A DNA stretch of 64,000 bases from Thiodiazotropha sp050305975 (GCA_050305975.1 JBNLGI010000088.1:1-64000); one strand, 5' to 3'. Positions 7,699 to 16,205 are shown, counted from the first letter of the stretch. Numbers and translations are program-made. Notes: a model not told the origin generated them from the letters alone.

Positions 7699-9426
7699 TC
7701 AGGTGTTTCGAGAGCGTTTGCCTCGCTTCTCGCTCTTTTTGCGTCTCGGTTGAGCGGTTTCACTCGGTTCAATCAGTGACAAATTCAGTCGATGACCGCG
7801 TACGAAGACGCCACGCAGATGGTGGTAGACCGGTTTCGGCATGCCGACCGGCAGCTCTACGATGCTGTGGTCCGGGAGGATCTCCACCCGCCCGATCAGA
7901 TCACCGTCCAGCCCGGCCTCATTGGCGATGGCGCCGACAATCTCTCTTGCCGTGGCCCCATGCTCCGAACCCACCTCCAATCGATAACGCTCGAGCGGAT
8001 AGGCGGCATCCCCTCGCTGACGGGATTTGCGCGCGGGTCGCTGCCGGCTGCCGTCGGCACTGTCTCTGCCGCGTTCGCGCTTGCTGCTGCCCTCGGTCGC
8101 CAATTCATCCACGATGAAGGGTCTGGACTTCTGGTCCAGGTAGGTGAGGGCGGCTGCAATCTCGAGCGCGCCGGTCTCGAGCTCCTTTTCGATCCGGCTG
8201 ACCAGACTGAAGTAGTAGCCCAGATCCTGGTCACTCAAGGTCTCGCGCAGCTTTTCGATGAAGCGGTCGATTCGATGTTCGCTCAGATCCTCCGCCCTCG
8301 GCAGTTCGATGGCGGGGATCTGCTGACGCGTCGATCGCTCGATCGCCTTGAGCATCCCCCGCTCCCGGGGCTGCACGAAGAGCAGGGCCTTGCCGGCGCG
8401 CCCGGCCCGGCCCGTACGACCGATGCGGTGGACATAGGATTCAGGGTCGTTGGGAATATCGTAGTTGACCACGTGGCTGATGCGCTCCACGTCGAGTCCG
8501 CGGGCGGCCACGTCGGTGGCGACCAGGATGTCGAGCTGCCCTGATTTGAGGCGGTCGACCGTTCTCTCCCGCATGGCTTGATTCATATCGCCATTGAGCG
8601 CCTCAGCAGCGAAGCCATGGGCCTCGAGCTTATCGGCCACCTCCACGGTGGCGGTCTTGGTGCGCACGAAGATGATCATGCCGTCGAAGGACTCGACCTC
8701 CAGCAGGCGGGTCAGGGCGTCCATCTTCTGGTGACGTGCGACCAGGCAGTGGGACTGTTCTATCGCGGTGACCGTCTCGGTCCTGGATTTGACCTTGATC
8801 TCCACCGGCTCGTGCAGCTGTTTGCGGGCGATGCGCTTTATGGTCTCGGGCATGGTGGCGGAGAACAGCGCCACCTGACGCCGGGGCGGGGTCTGTTCGA
8901 AGATCCACTCGATGTCCTCGATAAAGCCCATCTTGAGCATCTCGTCCGCCTCGTCGAGCACCAGGGTACGCAGACTCTCCAGACTCAGCGACTTGCGTCG
9001 GAGATGGTCCATCACCCGTCCGGGGGTGCCGACGATGACCTGTGGATGACGCTGCAACTGGCGCAGTTGCAGCGTCATGCTCTGGCCGCCGTAGAGGGGC
9101 AGGACATGAAACCTGTCCAACTCCCTGGCGTAGCTCTTGAACGCTTCCGCGACCTGCAGGGCCAGTTCGCGGGTCGGTGTCAGCACCAGGACCTGGGGTG
9201 GGAGACTGCGGGTATCGAGTCGGCTGAGCAGGGGCAGGGCGAAGGCCGCGGTCTTGCCGGTTCCGGTCTGGGCCTGTCCCAGCAGATCCCGTCCCTCCAG
9301 CAGATGGGGAATGGCTTCGGCCTGGATCGGCGTGGGGGTCTCATAGCCCATGGCGACCACGGCCTGCATGACAGGGGCGGCCAGCCCGAGGCCGGCGAAG
9401 GTGATGGAAGGGTCGGAAGCGGTCAT
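7699..9426 (-). CDS. deaD: DEAD-box ATP-dependent RNA helicase, DeaD/CsdA type
   Basis: The 575-residue protein shows the full helicase motif set: Q motif (PTPIQAEAIP), AQTGTGKT, TPTRELA, DEAD, SAT, and HRIGRTGRAGR. A C-terminal RNA-binding domain (RYRLEVGSEHG to RGHRLNLSLIE) of the DeaD/DbpA RRM type follows, preceded by a charged linker with an RQRPARKSRQRG stretch. DeaD proteins unwind structured RNA and help assemble the large ribosomal subunit at low temperature. I chose ATG 9426 (MTASDPSITFAGLGL), since the frame upstream to 9537 is out of family. The neighbourhood contains RRM and CspA genes, consistent with cold adaptation. Confidence 0.93.
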   Translation of the reverse strand: MTASDPSITFAGLGLAAPVMQAVVAMGYETPTPIQAEAIPHLLEGRDLLGQAQTGTGKTAAFALPLLSRLDTRSLPPQVLVLTPTRELALQVAEAFKSYARELDRFHVLPLYGGQSMTLQLRQLQRHPQVIVGTPGRVMDHLRRKSLSLESLRTLVLDEADEMLKMGFIEDIEWIFEQTPPRRQVALFSATMPETIKRIARKQLHEPVEIKVKSRTETVTAIEQSHCLVARHQKMDALTRLLEVESFDGMIIFVRTKTATVEVADKLEAHGFAAEALNGDMNQAMRERTVDRLKSGQLDILVATDVAARGLDVERISHVVNYDIPNDPESYVHRIGRTGRAGRAGKALLFVQPRERGMLKAIERSTRQQIPAIELPRAEDLSEHRIDRFIEKLRETLSDQDLGYYFSLVSRIEKELETGALEIAAALTYLDQKSRPFIVDELATEGSSKRERGRDSADGSRQRPARKSRQRGDAAYPLERYRLEVGSEHGATAREIVGAIANEAGLDGDLIGRVEILPDHSIVELPVGMPKPVYHHLRGVFVRGHRLNLSLIEPSETAQPRRKKSEKRGKRSRNT

Positions 9427-9553
9427 CAGTGGATCCGGGTTGACGAGGAAAGGGCGGGCCCGTTTCGTCGAGGGGGAAAAGGGGCGTGAGTATACAGCAA
9501 CCGGGCGTCCACCACGATGCTTTAATCTCCTCAACACAAGGGTGCATTCAGCC

Positions 9554-9581
9554 TTGACTAAACCGACCGGTCAACTACAAT
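9554..9581 (+). promoter_or_regulatory. Likely sigma-70 promoter for the methyltransferase gene
   Basis: TTGACT (9554-9559) and TACAAT (9576-9581) are separated by 16 bp, each matching five of six consensus bases. It points toward the isoprenylcysteine methyltransferase-like gene at 9719, leaving a leader of about 130 nt. Confidence 0.6.
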
Positions 9582-9718
9582 TGCGTGCATGGCTCGGAAA
9601 ACGGCATCGCCATATCCGTACCGAGGTCATCGACATCAAGACGATGGGAAGAGGCGGTTACGGGATGGACGGTCGGCCGCCGTCCGCCGAGCCCTTCACC
9701 ATCAAGGAGCGTACTAGC

Positions 9719-10201
9719 ATGAACCGGGATACCAGGATTCTGTACAGAGACGGGTCGCCCTTGCGACTCTACCCGCCACTCTGGTTTCTGCTGTTTGCGC
9801 TCTCCGCGGTCGTTCTGGCGAACGTCTGGCCGCTGTCTTTTCCTTTACCGGAATTCATACGGCCTTTTGCCTACCTGCTTGCGGCCGGGGGCGGCATCCT
9901 GGCGCTGTGGGCCGCCCTGCTGTTCAGGCGGCACCGGACCACTGCCCACCCCTATGCCGAAGCCAGCAGCCTGGTTACCGGAGGTCCCTACCGCTTTACC
10001 CGTAATCCGATGTATCTGGGGCTGCTCATGACCCTGATCGCCCTTGGTCTGTGGTTGCAGAGTCTGAGCGCGCTGCTGTTGGCGCCGCTCTTTGTGTTCG
10101 TCATCAACCGCTGCAACATCCAACCCGAGGAGCTCCGCCTGAAAGCCGGCTTCGGCGAAGCGTACGAGACCTATCGGGCACAGACCCGGCGCTGGATCTG
10201 A
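9719..10201 (+). CDS. Isoprenylcysteine carboxyl methyltransferase family membrane protein
   Basis: The 160-residue integral membrane protein has about four hydrophobic segments and the family signature GPYRFTRNPMYLGLLM, followed by PEELRLKAGFGEAYETYRAQTRRW near the C-terminus. These ICMT/PEMT-like enzymes transfer methyl groups from SAM to small or lipid substrates. Bacterial substrates are mostly unknown. The start is supported by AAGGAG nine bases upstream of ATG 9719, so the longer frame beginning at 9350 is not used. It is monocistronic, with a good promoter at 9554. The membrane topology and family are clear; the substrate is not. Confidence 0.85.
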   Translation: MNRDTRILYRDGSPLRLYPPLWFLLFALSAVVLANVWPLSFPLPEFIRPFAYLLAAGGGILALWAALLFRRHRTTAHPYAEASSLVTGGPYRFTRNPMYLGLLMTLIALGLWLQSLSALLLAPLFVFVINRCNIQPEELRLKAGFGEAYETYRAQTRRWI

Positions 10202-10291
10202 TCGATTTTCCATGTCTGTCCGTGCTCCGCGGTGTCGCGGACAGGGGCAGCTTTTTACCAAGAGACGGGGCCGATGCCCGAGGAGATGAGC

Positions 10292-10828
10292 ATGTCTTTG
10301 ATCACCACTACGCCTCCGCAACAGGCCGAAGGCAAGATCGCGGAGATCTATAGCGATATCGAGAGCACATTCGGTTTCATTCCGAATGCCATCCAGCTCG
10401 ACAGTATCAATCCGAGCCACATGGCGCGGCATTGGGAGGGGATTCAGGAGTCCATTCGACATGAGAGCCTGTCGCAGAAACTCTTCACTCTGATCCGTCT
10501 GCTGGTTTCTGAGGCCACCCATTGCGACTATTGCGTGGGCCTCAATGCCGGCATCCTGATGCAGATGCACGGCATGAGCGCAGAGGATATCGCACGGGTC
10601 AAACAGACACCGGAACAGGCATCACTGGATGCGAAGGAGCTGGCTCTGCTGCAGTTCGTGTTGAAGGGGGTGGCAGATTCGAACAGCATCACGGCGCAGG
10701 ATATCGAGGAGCTGAAGCAACTGGGCTGCAGCGAGCGCGAAGTCTTCGATGCCCTGGCTCACGGTGCCTGGCAGGTTGCCGGCGACATCATGCTCAACGC
10801 CTTCAAGGTAGAGCACGATTTTCACTAA
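10292..10828 (+). CDS. AhpD-like/carboxymuconolactone decarboxylase family protein
   Basis: This 178-residue soluble protein carries the AhpD-type redox motif EATHCDYCVGLNAG (CxxC followed by the His-containing helix region) and a C-terminal AWQVAGDIMLNAF helix. The family includes alkylhydroperoxidase D, which uses the CxxC pair to reduce peroxiredoxin partners. The start at 10292 follows AGGAG with a 6-nt spacer; ATGs at 10274 and 10286 are less well placed. It stands alone, about 90 nt after the methyltransferase gene, and is followed by a hairpin. No alkylhydroperoxide reductase gene is nearby, so the partner is unknown. Confidence 0.85.
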   Translation: MSLITTTPPQQAEGKIAEIYSDIESTFGFIPNAIQLDSINPSHMARHWEGIQESIRHESLSQKLFTLIRLLVSEATHCDYCVGLNAGILMQMHGMSAEDIARVKQTPEQASLDAKELALLQFVLKGVADSNSITAQDIEELKQLGCSEREVFDALAHGAWQVAGDIMLNAFKVEHDFH

Positions 10829-10849
10829 ACAACCGGATTGAGGAACTGT

Positions 10850-10882
10850 CGCACCCTGCGCCTGATCATGGCGTAGGGTGCG
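10850..10882 (+). terminator. Hairpin after the AhpD-like gene
   Basis: CGCACCCTGCGC (10850-10861) and GCGTAGGGTGCG (10871-10882) pair with one G-T position around a 9-nt loop, about 20 nt after the stop. There is no T tract, so it may be a processed-end or Rho-dependent structure. Confidence 0.45.
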
Positions 10883-11091
10883 GGAAGGTACAACCATCAT
10901 CTCGTTCTGGTTGAGTTTCGGATTCTCGCGGGAAGAACTTTAGCTTCCGGATGCAAATCGCTGGCGGTCATGTCGGACAGTCGCACATCGAGCGCAGACA
11001 GGAATTAGCCGTGGTGTGGCCGTGATCGAAACTTCGAACGGAACAGACGGGCCATCGCCTGCGCAGACACATGCAGGAGTTGGCTTGCGGC

Positions 11092-11358
11092 TCAGCGTCT
11101 TCTGCCACCGCGTCCTTTTTTGGGTCGATCGGGACCGACGCGGATCAGGCTGCCTTTGTAATCACTGTTGTCCAATGCGGAGATGGCGGCGCGGGCTTCA
11201 TGCCCTTCCATGTCGATGGTCGCGAAGCCGCGGCAGTCGCCGGAAAAAATATCGCGCGACATGGTGAAAGAACGGACAACGCCATATTGGGAGAAGAGCG
11301 CTTTGAGCCCCTCTTCCGTGGTCGATCTGGGGAGACCACGAACAGAAAGTGTAATCAA
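11092..11358 (-). CDS. Small RRM-type RNA-binding protein
   Basis: The 88-residue protein is a single RNA recognition motif: LSVRGLPRSTTEEGLKALF (RNP2 region), CRGFATIDM (RNP1) and a basic, glycine-rich end KKGRGGRRR. Such short RRM proteins in bacteria are often cold-induced and act on mRNA. The only plausible start is TTG at 11358 with AAGG about 8 nt upstream. That AAGG lies at the edge of the MITE-like repeat at 11371-11601, so the element supplies or abuts the ribosome site and the upstream promoter region. It is followed downstream only by intergenic DNA. Confidence 0.85.
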   Translation of the reverse strand: MITLSVRGLPRSTTEEGLKALFSQYGVVRSFTMSRDIFSGDCRGFATIDMEGHEARAAISALDNSDYKGSLIRVGPDRPKKGRGGRRR

Positions 11359-11370
11359 TGGAATAAACCT

Positions 11371-11601
11371 TAGGGCCTGTTAACACCAATTCGATAGGCT
11401 CTGCTGGAGCTGTTTTTGCGTCCAGCAAGGCAGAATGAGCGTGGTCTAGCCCTGCTATATAAGTGAATGATAACGTCGCTGGACACAAAAACAGCCCCAG
11501 CCCTTCGGGTTGTGCCCCGAAGGAATTGCCCTTGGGGTGCGCCTTGATTGGCGCTTTTTCAGGGGCAACAGAGCCTATCAAATGAGTGTTAACAGGCCCT
11601 A
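11371..11601. mobile_element. MITE-like element with TA ends
   Basis: Terminal inverted repeats of 33 bp (11371-11403 and 11569-11601) begin TAGGGCCTGTTAACAC and differ at three positions. A second inverted pair inside (near 11409-11426 and 11472-11489, GCTGTTTTTGCGTCCAGC against its near complement) makes a nested structure. TA at each end fits a duplicated TA target, as used by IS630/mariner-type transposases. The 231-bp element holds no coding frame of note. It sits 12 bp upstream of the RRM gene start and downstream of cspA. The transposase family is an inference. Confidence 0.75.
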
Positions 11602-11668
11602 GGCTATGGTGCTGGGATTGATCGTGCCTGTCGCTTCGACGCCAATGCAAACGGCCACGACGACAGTG

Positions 11669-11702
11669 GCGACTCCCCGGCTTGGATAGACCGGGAAGTC
11701 GC
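11669..11702 (-). terminator. Stem-loop after cspA
   Basis: Arms 11691-11702 and 11669-11680 form a 12-bp stem that is complete in the minus-strand RNA, with one G-U pair, around a 10-nt loop. It lies 13 nt past the cspA stop. No T tract follows. Confidence 0.5.
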
Positions 11703-11715
11703 AACTCCGCCAGGC

Positions 11716-11925
11716 TTACAACGGAACGACGTTGTCTGCCTGAGGGCCCTTCTGACCGGCGATCTCGGTGAATTCGACCCGTTGTCCGTCCTCAAGTGAA
11801 CGGTGGCCGTCACCGGCGATGGAGCGGAAATGGACGAAGAGATCCTTACCGCCTTCGCGCTCGATAAAACCAAAACCTTTTGCACTGTCGAACCATTTGA
11901 CGGTTCCAGTCTGTCTTTCTGACAT
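11716..11925 (-). CDS. CspA-family cold-shock protein
   Basis: The 69-residue product is a single cold-shock domain: TGTVKWFDSAKGFGFIER contains RNP1 (KGFGFI) and DLFVHF is RNP2. It ends QGPQADNV-like (GQKGPQADNVVPL). These proteins bind single-stranded RNA and keep it unfolded, often at low temperature. ATG 11925 (MSERQTG) gives the standard family length; the frame upstream to 11976 is leader. A roughly 100-130-nt untranslated leader with a small hairpin precedes it, as in many cspA genes. Which paralogue it is cannot be told. Confidence 0.93.
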   Translation of the reverse strand: MSERQTGTVKWFDSAKGFGFIEREGGKDLFVHFRSIAGDGHRSLEDGQRVEFTEIAGQKGPQADNVVPL

Positions 11926-12060
11926 CTGTAAATACCTGTATGAATAGAGAACAAACGTCCGCTGGTGAACGGACAACCAACGCGAACTAGGAAAACACTA
12001 TGAGAGCTTATTCAGGTGTATCGGTGAAGAAACAGTGAAAAAAACGCGATATAGAGAGGA
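11926..12060 (-). promoter_or_regulatory. Probable long 5' leader of the cold-shock gene
   Basis: The minus-strand region upstream of cspA has no open frame and contains a GTCCG...CGGAC hairpin (11957-11974) and an A/T-rich segment with a T-run around 12035-12045. Long structured leaders are known to act as temperature-sensitive control elements in cspA-type mRNAs. The exact promoter cannot be placed with confidence. Confidence 0.4.
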
Positions 12061-12149
12061 CTTAGGTCGTGCAGGCCTCCGACCATACACCTATGCCCGG
12101 AACTAAGCAAGGAACTTCGTCGTGGAGTGAAACTGACGGCTCTCCGGTG

Positions 12150-12178
12150 TTGGCATTCATGGAGTGACTTTCTATGCT
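12150..12178 (+). promoter_or_regulatory. Likely sigma-70 promoter for the thioredoxin-fold gene
   Basis: TTGGCA (12150-12155) and TATGCT (12173-12178) are 17 bp apart, 43 bp before the ATG at 12221. It would drive the gene pair at 12221 and 12691. Confidence 0.5.
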
Positions 12179-12220
12179 TCTACCGGTGTAACATCGCGAG
12201 CAGGGGGGAGAGTGAACAAC

Positions 12221-12694
12221 ATGTTGAGCCGGTTCCGTATTTACCTGATGGCAATGGTATTGGCGGCGCCCGGTGTGCCCCGGGCCGATGCGCCGGAAGG
12301 CTACCCCTTTCTGCCCTTCGACGAGGCCATGAACCTGTCGCAGACTGAACAGAAGCCGATGTTCGTCTACTTTGGGCGCTATGGATGCGGCTATTGCGAA
12401 AAGACCAACAAGGAAGCCTTTGTGGATGCCGAGGTCAGGCGGCGGTATACGGGTCACTATGTGCTTGCTTATGTTGACGCGGAGAGCGGCAAACGCCTGC
12501 GCCTGCCCAGCGGCGAGCGTATCCCCGAGCGTGAATTGGGCACCCGCTACGATGCACTTGTGACACCCATCTTCACTTTCATGACAAGCGAGGGCGATCC
12601 GCTCTATCGGATGGTGGGGGTACAGCGCATCGAGGATCTGATCGAAGCCGACGACCGGATTCAGGCGACATTGTCGCAAGCAGGACGACCATGA
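12221..12694 (+). CDS. Exported thioredoxin-fold protein (SoxW/DsbD-C-like)
   Basis: The 157-residue product has a signal peptide (about residues 1-24, ending APGVPRADA) and a thioredoxin fold with the active-site motif RYGCGYCEKT (CxxC). A cis-proline region follows at DALVTPIFTF. Such periplasmic proteins exchange disulfides, for example in Sox or cytochrome maturation systems. The partner here is unknown. ATG 12221 follows a GGGGGGAG ribosome site about 10 nt upstream. The next gene overlaps by ATGA at 12691-12694, so the two are probably translated together. Confidence 0.8.
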   Translation: MLSRFRIYLMAMVLAAPGVPRADAPEGYPFLPFDEAMNLSQTEQKPMFVYFGRYGCGYCEKTNKEAFVDAEVRRRYTGHYVLAYVDAESGKRLRLPSGERIPERELGTRYDALVTPIFTFMTSEGDPLYRMVGVQRIEDLIEADDRIQATLSQAGRP

Positions 12695-13917
12695 GGCGTC
12701 TGCTTTACGCGCTCTGTCTGAGCTGCCTGCCCTTGCCGTCGGCAACGGCCGCGCCATGGTCCTTCAGTCAAGCCATCCCGGTGACGCCGCCGGCGCAGGG
12801 GAAAGTCTTCCATCATCTCGATTCGGCGGGCCGCCGCAACATCGCCAGCGGCAATCAAGGCGTGGCGGTGGCGTGGGAGGATGACCGCGACGGCACTCCA
12901 AGAGTCTATGTCGCTTACAAAGGCTTCAGCGACGATCGATTCGCCGACCCCGTGCGTGTCAGCGGCGCGGGAGAGGCTTATGAACCGAGTCTGATCGCCC
13001 TGAGTAGCGGTCGTTTCTCCATGGCCTGGGAGGAGGAGGGCGCGGTCTGGACGCGTCTGATCCGCTTCGATGGCGAGCCTGAACTGGGCCCCATGCTGAA
13101 GATCGGTCATCGACAGGGGGCGCAGGCAAGCCTCACGGGTGAGGGTGATCGGATTGTCATTCTCTGGTCGGAAACCGAGGAGCGCTTTGGCCGCGTCCGC
13201 GCACAGTACCTCGAAGCCGAGGGTCTGAAGCTGATTCCCGGGCGTGAATGTCCGGTCGACGCGGCTGCGCCTGTCGATGAGCAGCTCTATCCCGCCGCCA
13301 CTTCGATCCGGGGGCGTCTGGTGGTGGCCTGGGAGGACAGGCGACCCAAACATACCATCATCATGGCGGCGGTGGAGACGCAGCCCGGTTCCTGTCGCTT
13401 CAGCAAGCCCTCGCGTATCAGTGAAAAGCCGTCAGGCGGAAACCTGCCCTACGGTGCCGGGCATGGGGTGTCTCGGGTCGCTATCGCCAGAGTGGCCGAA
13501 ACCCAAGCCTTTGCCGCCTGGGAAGACAAGCGAAATTTCCGCAATGGATATGACATCTGGGGCGCCTTTCAGCGAACCGGCGAAACCGTCTTCGACAAGA
13601 ACGAGCGGGTACAGGACGATTTCGGCGGTCTCGCCAAACAGCGTCATGCCACGGTCGCCGGCCATGCCGACGGCAAGCTGGCAGTGGTCTGGGACGATGA
13701 TCGCGAAGGCAATGTCGACCTGATGCTGAGCTGGCGCGAAGCAGAGGGCTGGAGTGACGACTGGCCCGTGCCCGTCGCCTCGGGTCAGGGTCAGCAGAGC
13801 AATCCGAGTGTGGTCTTCGACCTTGAAGGCAATCTGCACCTGGTCTGGATCGAACGGGATCGGATCGGAGGCGCCACTCAGGTGAAGTACGCTGTCGGCA
13901 CCGTCGTCGACGACTAG
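12691..13917 (+). CDS. Exported beta-propeller-like protein of unknown function
   Basis: The 408-residue protein has a signal peptide (MRRLLYALCLSCLPLPSATA) and a repeating pattern (GVAVAWEDDRDGTPRVYVA, RLVVAWEDRRPKHTIIMA, AFAAWEDKRNFRNGYDIWG, LAVVWDDDREGNVDLMLS). About six blades carry WEDxR/D motifs, as in sialidase-like or BNR-type propellers. The W-x-D-D/R-R turns may bind a metal or sugar, but no catalytic set is evident. It overlaps the thioredoxin-fold gene by four bases and is followed 23 nt later by a VanX-type dipeptidase gene. The function is unknown; a periplasmic or secreted role is inferred. Confidence 0.7.
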   Translation: MRRLLYALCLSCLPLPSATAAPWSFSQAIPVTPPAQGKVFHHLDSAGRRNIASGNQGVAVAWEDDRDGTPRVYVAYKGFSDDRFADPVRVSGAGEAYEPSLIALSSGRFSMAWEEEGAVWTRLIRFDGEPELGPMLKIGHRQGAQASLTGEGDRIVILWSETEERFGRVRAQYLEAEGLKLIPGRECPVDAAAPVDEQLYPAATSIRGRLVVAWEDRRPKHTIIMAAVETQPGSCRFSKPSRISEKPSGGNLPYGAGHGVSRVAIARVAETQAFAAWEDKRNFRNGYDIWGAFQRTGETVFDKNERVQDDFGGLAKQRHATVAGHADGKLAVVWDDDREGNVDLMLSWREAEGWSDDWPVPVASGQGQQSNPSVVFDLEGNLHLVWIERDRIGGATQVKYAVGTVVDD

Positions 13918-13940
13918 GCCATGATAGCGATCGTTCAGCT

Positions 13941-14639
13941 ATGCCAAACACACTATGGGGAACATCAGCCGCTTGCCCCCTCCTGCTCGCCCTCTGCCTG
14001 ATGAGTCAGTCCGCCGGGATCGCGGGCGGGATCGATGCGATCGAGCAGCGCTATATCCAGGCAGGCCTGATTGATGTGTCGGACATCGATCCCTCGATTC
14101 TTGTCGACCTGGTCAACGCGGATGCGGAAAAGAACTTTTTCGCGGAGAACTACTACCAGGGTTTGAACAGGGCCTATCTGCAAAGGGAAGTAGCGGAAAA
14201 GCTCGTCAAGGCGCAGCGGACTCTGAAGGCCCGGTTCCCGCATCGCTCACTGCAGATTCTCGATGCGGCCAGACCCAGAAGCGTATCGAAAAAGATGTTC
14301 GAGAAAATGCGCGGGACCCGCTTCGAGAAGTTCGTTGCCGATCCGGCCACCGGCTCTATGCACAACTACGGGATTGCCGTGGATATCACGATCGTCGATG
14401 GTGCCGGCAACGAACTGGATATGGGGCCGACGCCGTTCCGCAGGAGCAGATGGGAGATCTACTGGGACTACGCGAAGACGAAGATGGGTTTGGATCTGAC
14501 CGATGTCCAGCGCGACAACAGACAGCTGCTGTCGGATACGATGCAGAGTGCGGGATTCTATCCCTTGAGCCACGAATGGTGGCACTTCAACGGAATGCGG
14601 AAGGCCGACGCCAGAAAGCGCTACCGGATTATCGAATAA
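13941..14639 (+). CDS. D-alanyl-D-alanine dipeptidase (VanX/DdpX family), exported
   Basis: This 232-residue protein has an N-terminal signal and the zinc site of M15D dipeptidases: SMHNYGIAVDITI (His and Asp ligands), EWWHF (catalytic Glu and His ligand) and the DAARP arginine motif. VanX/DdpX enzymes cleave D-Ala-D-Ala, in resistance systems or when scavenging cell-wall peptides. No van ligase genes are present, so a nutritional or wall-recycling role is more likely. The signal peptide points to the periplasm. It converges on a POT-family peptide transporter 29 nt away on the opposite strand. Confidence 0.88.
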   Translation: MPNTLWGTSAACPLLLALCLMSQSAGIAGGIDAIEQRYIQAGLIDVSDIDPSILVDLVNADAEKNFFAENYYQGLNRAYLQREVAEKLVKAQRTLKARFPHRSLQILDAARPRSVSKKMFEKMRGTRFEKFVADPATGSMHNYGIAVDITIVDGAGNELDMGPTPFRRSRWEIYWDYAKTKMGLDLTDVQRDNRQLLSDTMQSAGFYPLSHEWWHFNGMRKADARKRYRIIE

Positions 14640-14668
14640 TCTATTCCCCCGCGGTCCGGCCTCCACGA

Positions 14669-16021
14669 TCATGGAGATCTGGCCGAGGACTCCTGCGCAG
14701 ACTCGGTCTGCAATCTGTGGTGTTCCGGCATGTGTCGGGAGACGAGCGAAAAGAGACCCGTGGTTATCAGCATGAGCAGGGTGAAGAAGCCGTAATAGTC
14801 CGCACCCTGCAGGATCTCGCGCCCTTCGATGGCGAAATTGACGGCCCCGGTGAAGAGGTTGCCCAACGCGATCGACAGCATGAAGAAGGCCATGACGAAG
14901 GATTTCATCCGGTTGGGCGCCTGGGTGTAGGAGAACTCCAGACAGGTGATGGAGACCATCACCTCACCACTGGTCAATACCAGGTAGGCCAGCAGCTGCC
15001 AGCCGATGGATGGGGCCTCACCGCTGTCGATCAGAAACTGGGCCCAGCCGGAGATGCCGAAGGCGATGGCCGCCAGCAGCATGCCGAATCCGATCTTGCG
15101 CAGGGCGCCCAGACGCCAGCGTTGCTGCACTAGCGGGTAGACGAGGTAGGAGAAGGTGGGCACCAACAGCATCACCAGCAGGGGATTTGCGGCCTGGAGC
15201 TGCGCCGGCAGGATCTCCATGCCGAAGAGGGTTCGGTCCATTGAGTTGGCCTGTAATACCCAGGCTGAACCGGTCTGATCGAACAGGGCCCAGAACACGG
15301 CCACGAAGAGATAGAGTCCGAACAGCCGCGCCAGTGTCAGCAGACCATCACGACTGAAGGTCTCACGCACAAAGCCCACACCGCCCGCAGGAATGTGGAC
15401 GAAGCGGCGACGTCCGGCCCAGAACAGCAGCGTCGCCACCACCATCAACACCCCGGGCACGCCGAAGGCCCAGCTGGGACCGACCTGCTGCAGCAGCCAG
15501 GGGGTGGCCAGTGTAGAGGCGAAGGCGCCCAGGTTGACGGCAAAGTAGAACCAACCGAAGGTGCGCGGCAGCAGATGGGCGTTGCTCTGACCGAACTGGT
15601 CTCCCACATGGGCGGAGACGCAGGGTTTGATGCCGCCGGAGCCGAGCGCGATCAGGCCCAGTCCGAGCAGCAGTCCCAGGCGCGTATGGTCCAGCGCCAG
15701 GGCGAAGTGGCCGAGGCAGTAGACCAGAGAGAGCAGGATGATGGTGCGGTACTTGCCGAGCAGGCCGTCGGAGATCAGGGCGCCGAGCAGCGGCGTGAAA
15801 TAGACTGCGGAGACGAACAGGTGAAACCAGCCCTTGGCCTCCTCCTCATTCATCGGATTGCGGGCGCCCGTGCCGTCGAGCAGGTACTGAGTCATGAACA
15901 CCACCAGCACCGCCCGCATGCCGTAGAAGCTGAAGCGTTCCGCCGCCTCGTTGCCGATGATGTAGGGGATGCCTGCCGGGAGGCGCTTCGAAGGCAGCGG
16001 GGCGCTCAGGTAGTCGGTCAC
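14669..16021 (-). CDS. POT-family proton-coupled oligopeptide transporter
   Basis: The protein (450 aa from GTG 16021, which follows AAGGAG by 11 nt) is a multi-pass MFS carrier with the POT signature IGNEAAERFSFYGMRAVLVVF, carrying the ExxERF motif, and further segments such as GSGGIKPCVSAHVGDQF. These carriers import di- and tripeptides with protons. The frame upstream to 16204 has no membrane character and is not used. Length and twelve or more hydrophobic segments are as expected. It lies tail to tail with the VanX-type dipeptidase gene, which could release peptides or D-Ala in the same scavenging route; that link is inferred. Confidence 0.9.
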   Translation of the reverse strand: MTDYLSAPLPSKRLPAGIPYIIGNEAAERFSFYGMRAVLVVFMTQYLLDGTGARNPMNEEEAKGWFHLFVSAVYFTPLLGALISDGLLGKYRTIILLSLVYCLGHFALALDHTRLGLLLGLGLIALGSGGIKPCVSAHVGDQFGQSNAHLLPRTFGWFYFAVNLGAFASTLATPWLLQQVGPSWAFGVPGVLMVVATLLFWAGRRRFVHIPAGGVGFVRETFSRDGLLTLARLFGLYLFVAVFWALFDQTGSAWVLQANSMDRTLFGMEILPAQLQAANPLLVMLLVPTFSYLVYPLVQQRWRLGALRKIGFGMLLAAIAFGISGWAQFLIDSGEAPSIGWQLLAYLVLTSGEVMVSITCLEFSYTQAPNRMKSFVMAFFMLSIALGNLFTGAVNFAIEGREILQGADYYGFFTLLMLITTGLFSLVSRHMPEHHRLQTESAQESSARSP

Positions 16022-16186
16022 GGGCAGCGGGGCTCCTTGGGGCCTGGGCAGTGCCGGAGTTCGAGGTCGGATCCGGCTTCGGTGAAACCGTTTGATTCGA
16101 AATAGTACTGAGTTGAAGGATTCATGAGCAACCGCTCGGCCGGAGCCTGACAGGCAGATGGCGTGGTGCTTCGAGTTGTATGGATT

Positions 16187-16205
16187 GGTGGGGCAGGGCC
16201 CCACC
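16187..16205 (-). terminator. GC-rich hairpin downstream of truC
   Basis: GGTGGGGC (16187-16194) and GCCCCACC (16198-16205) form an 8-bp stem with a 3-nt loop, 29 nt past the truC stop. No clear T tract follows, so termination is only likely. Confidence 0.4.

Noticed and set aside
12062..12757. A 231-codon minus-strand frame opposite the thioredoxin-fold gene.
   Set aside because: The plus-strand gene has a signal peptide, a CxxC site and a good ribosome site; the minus frame has none of these.
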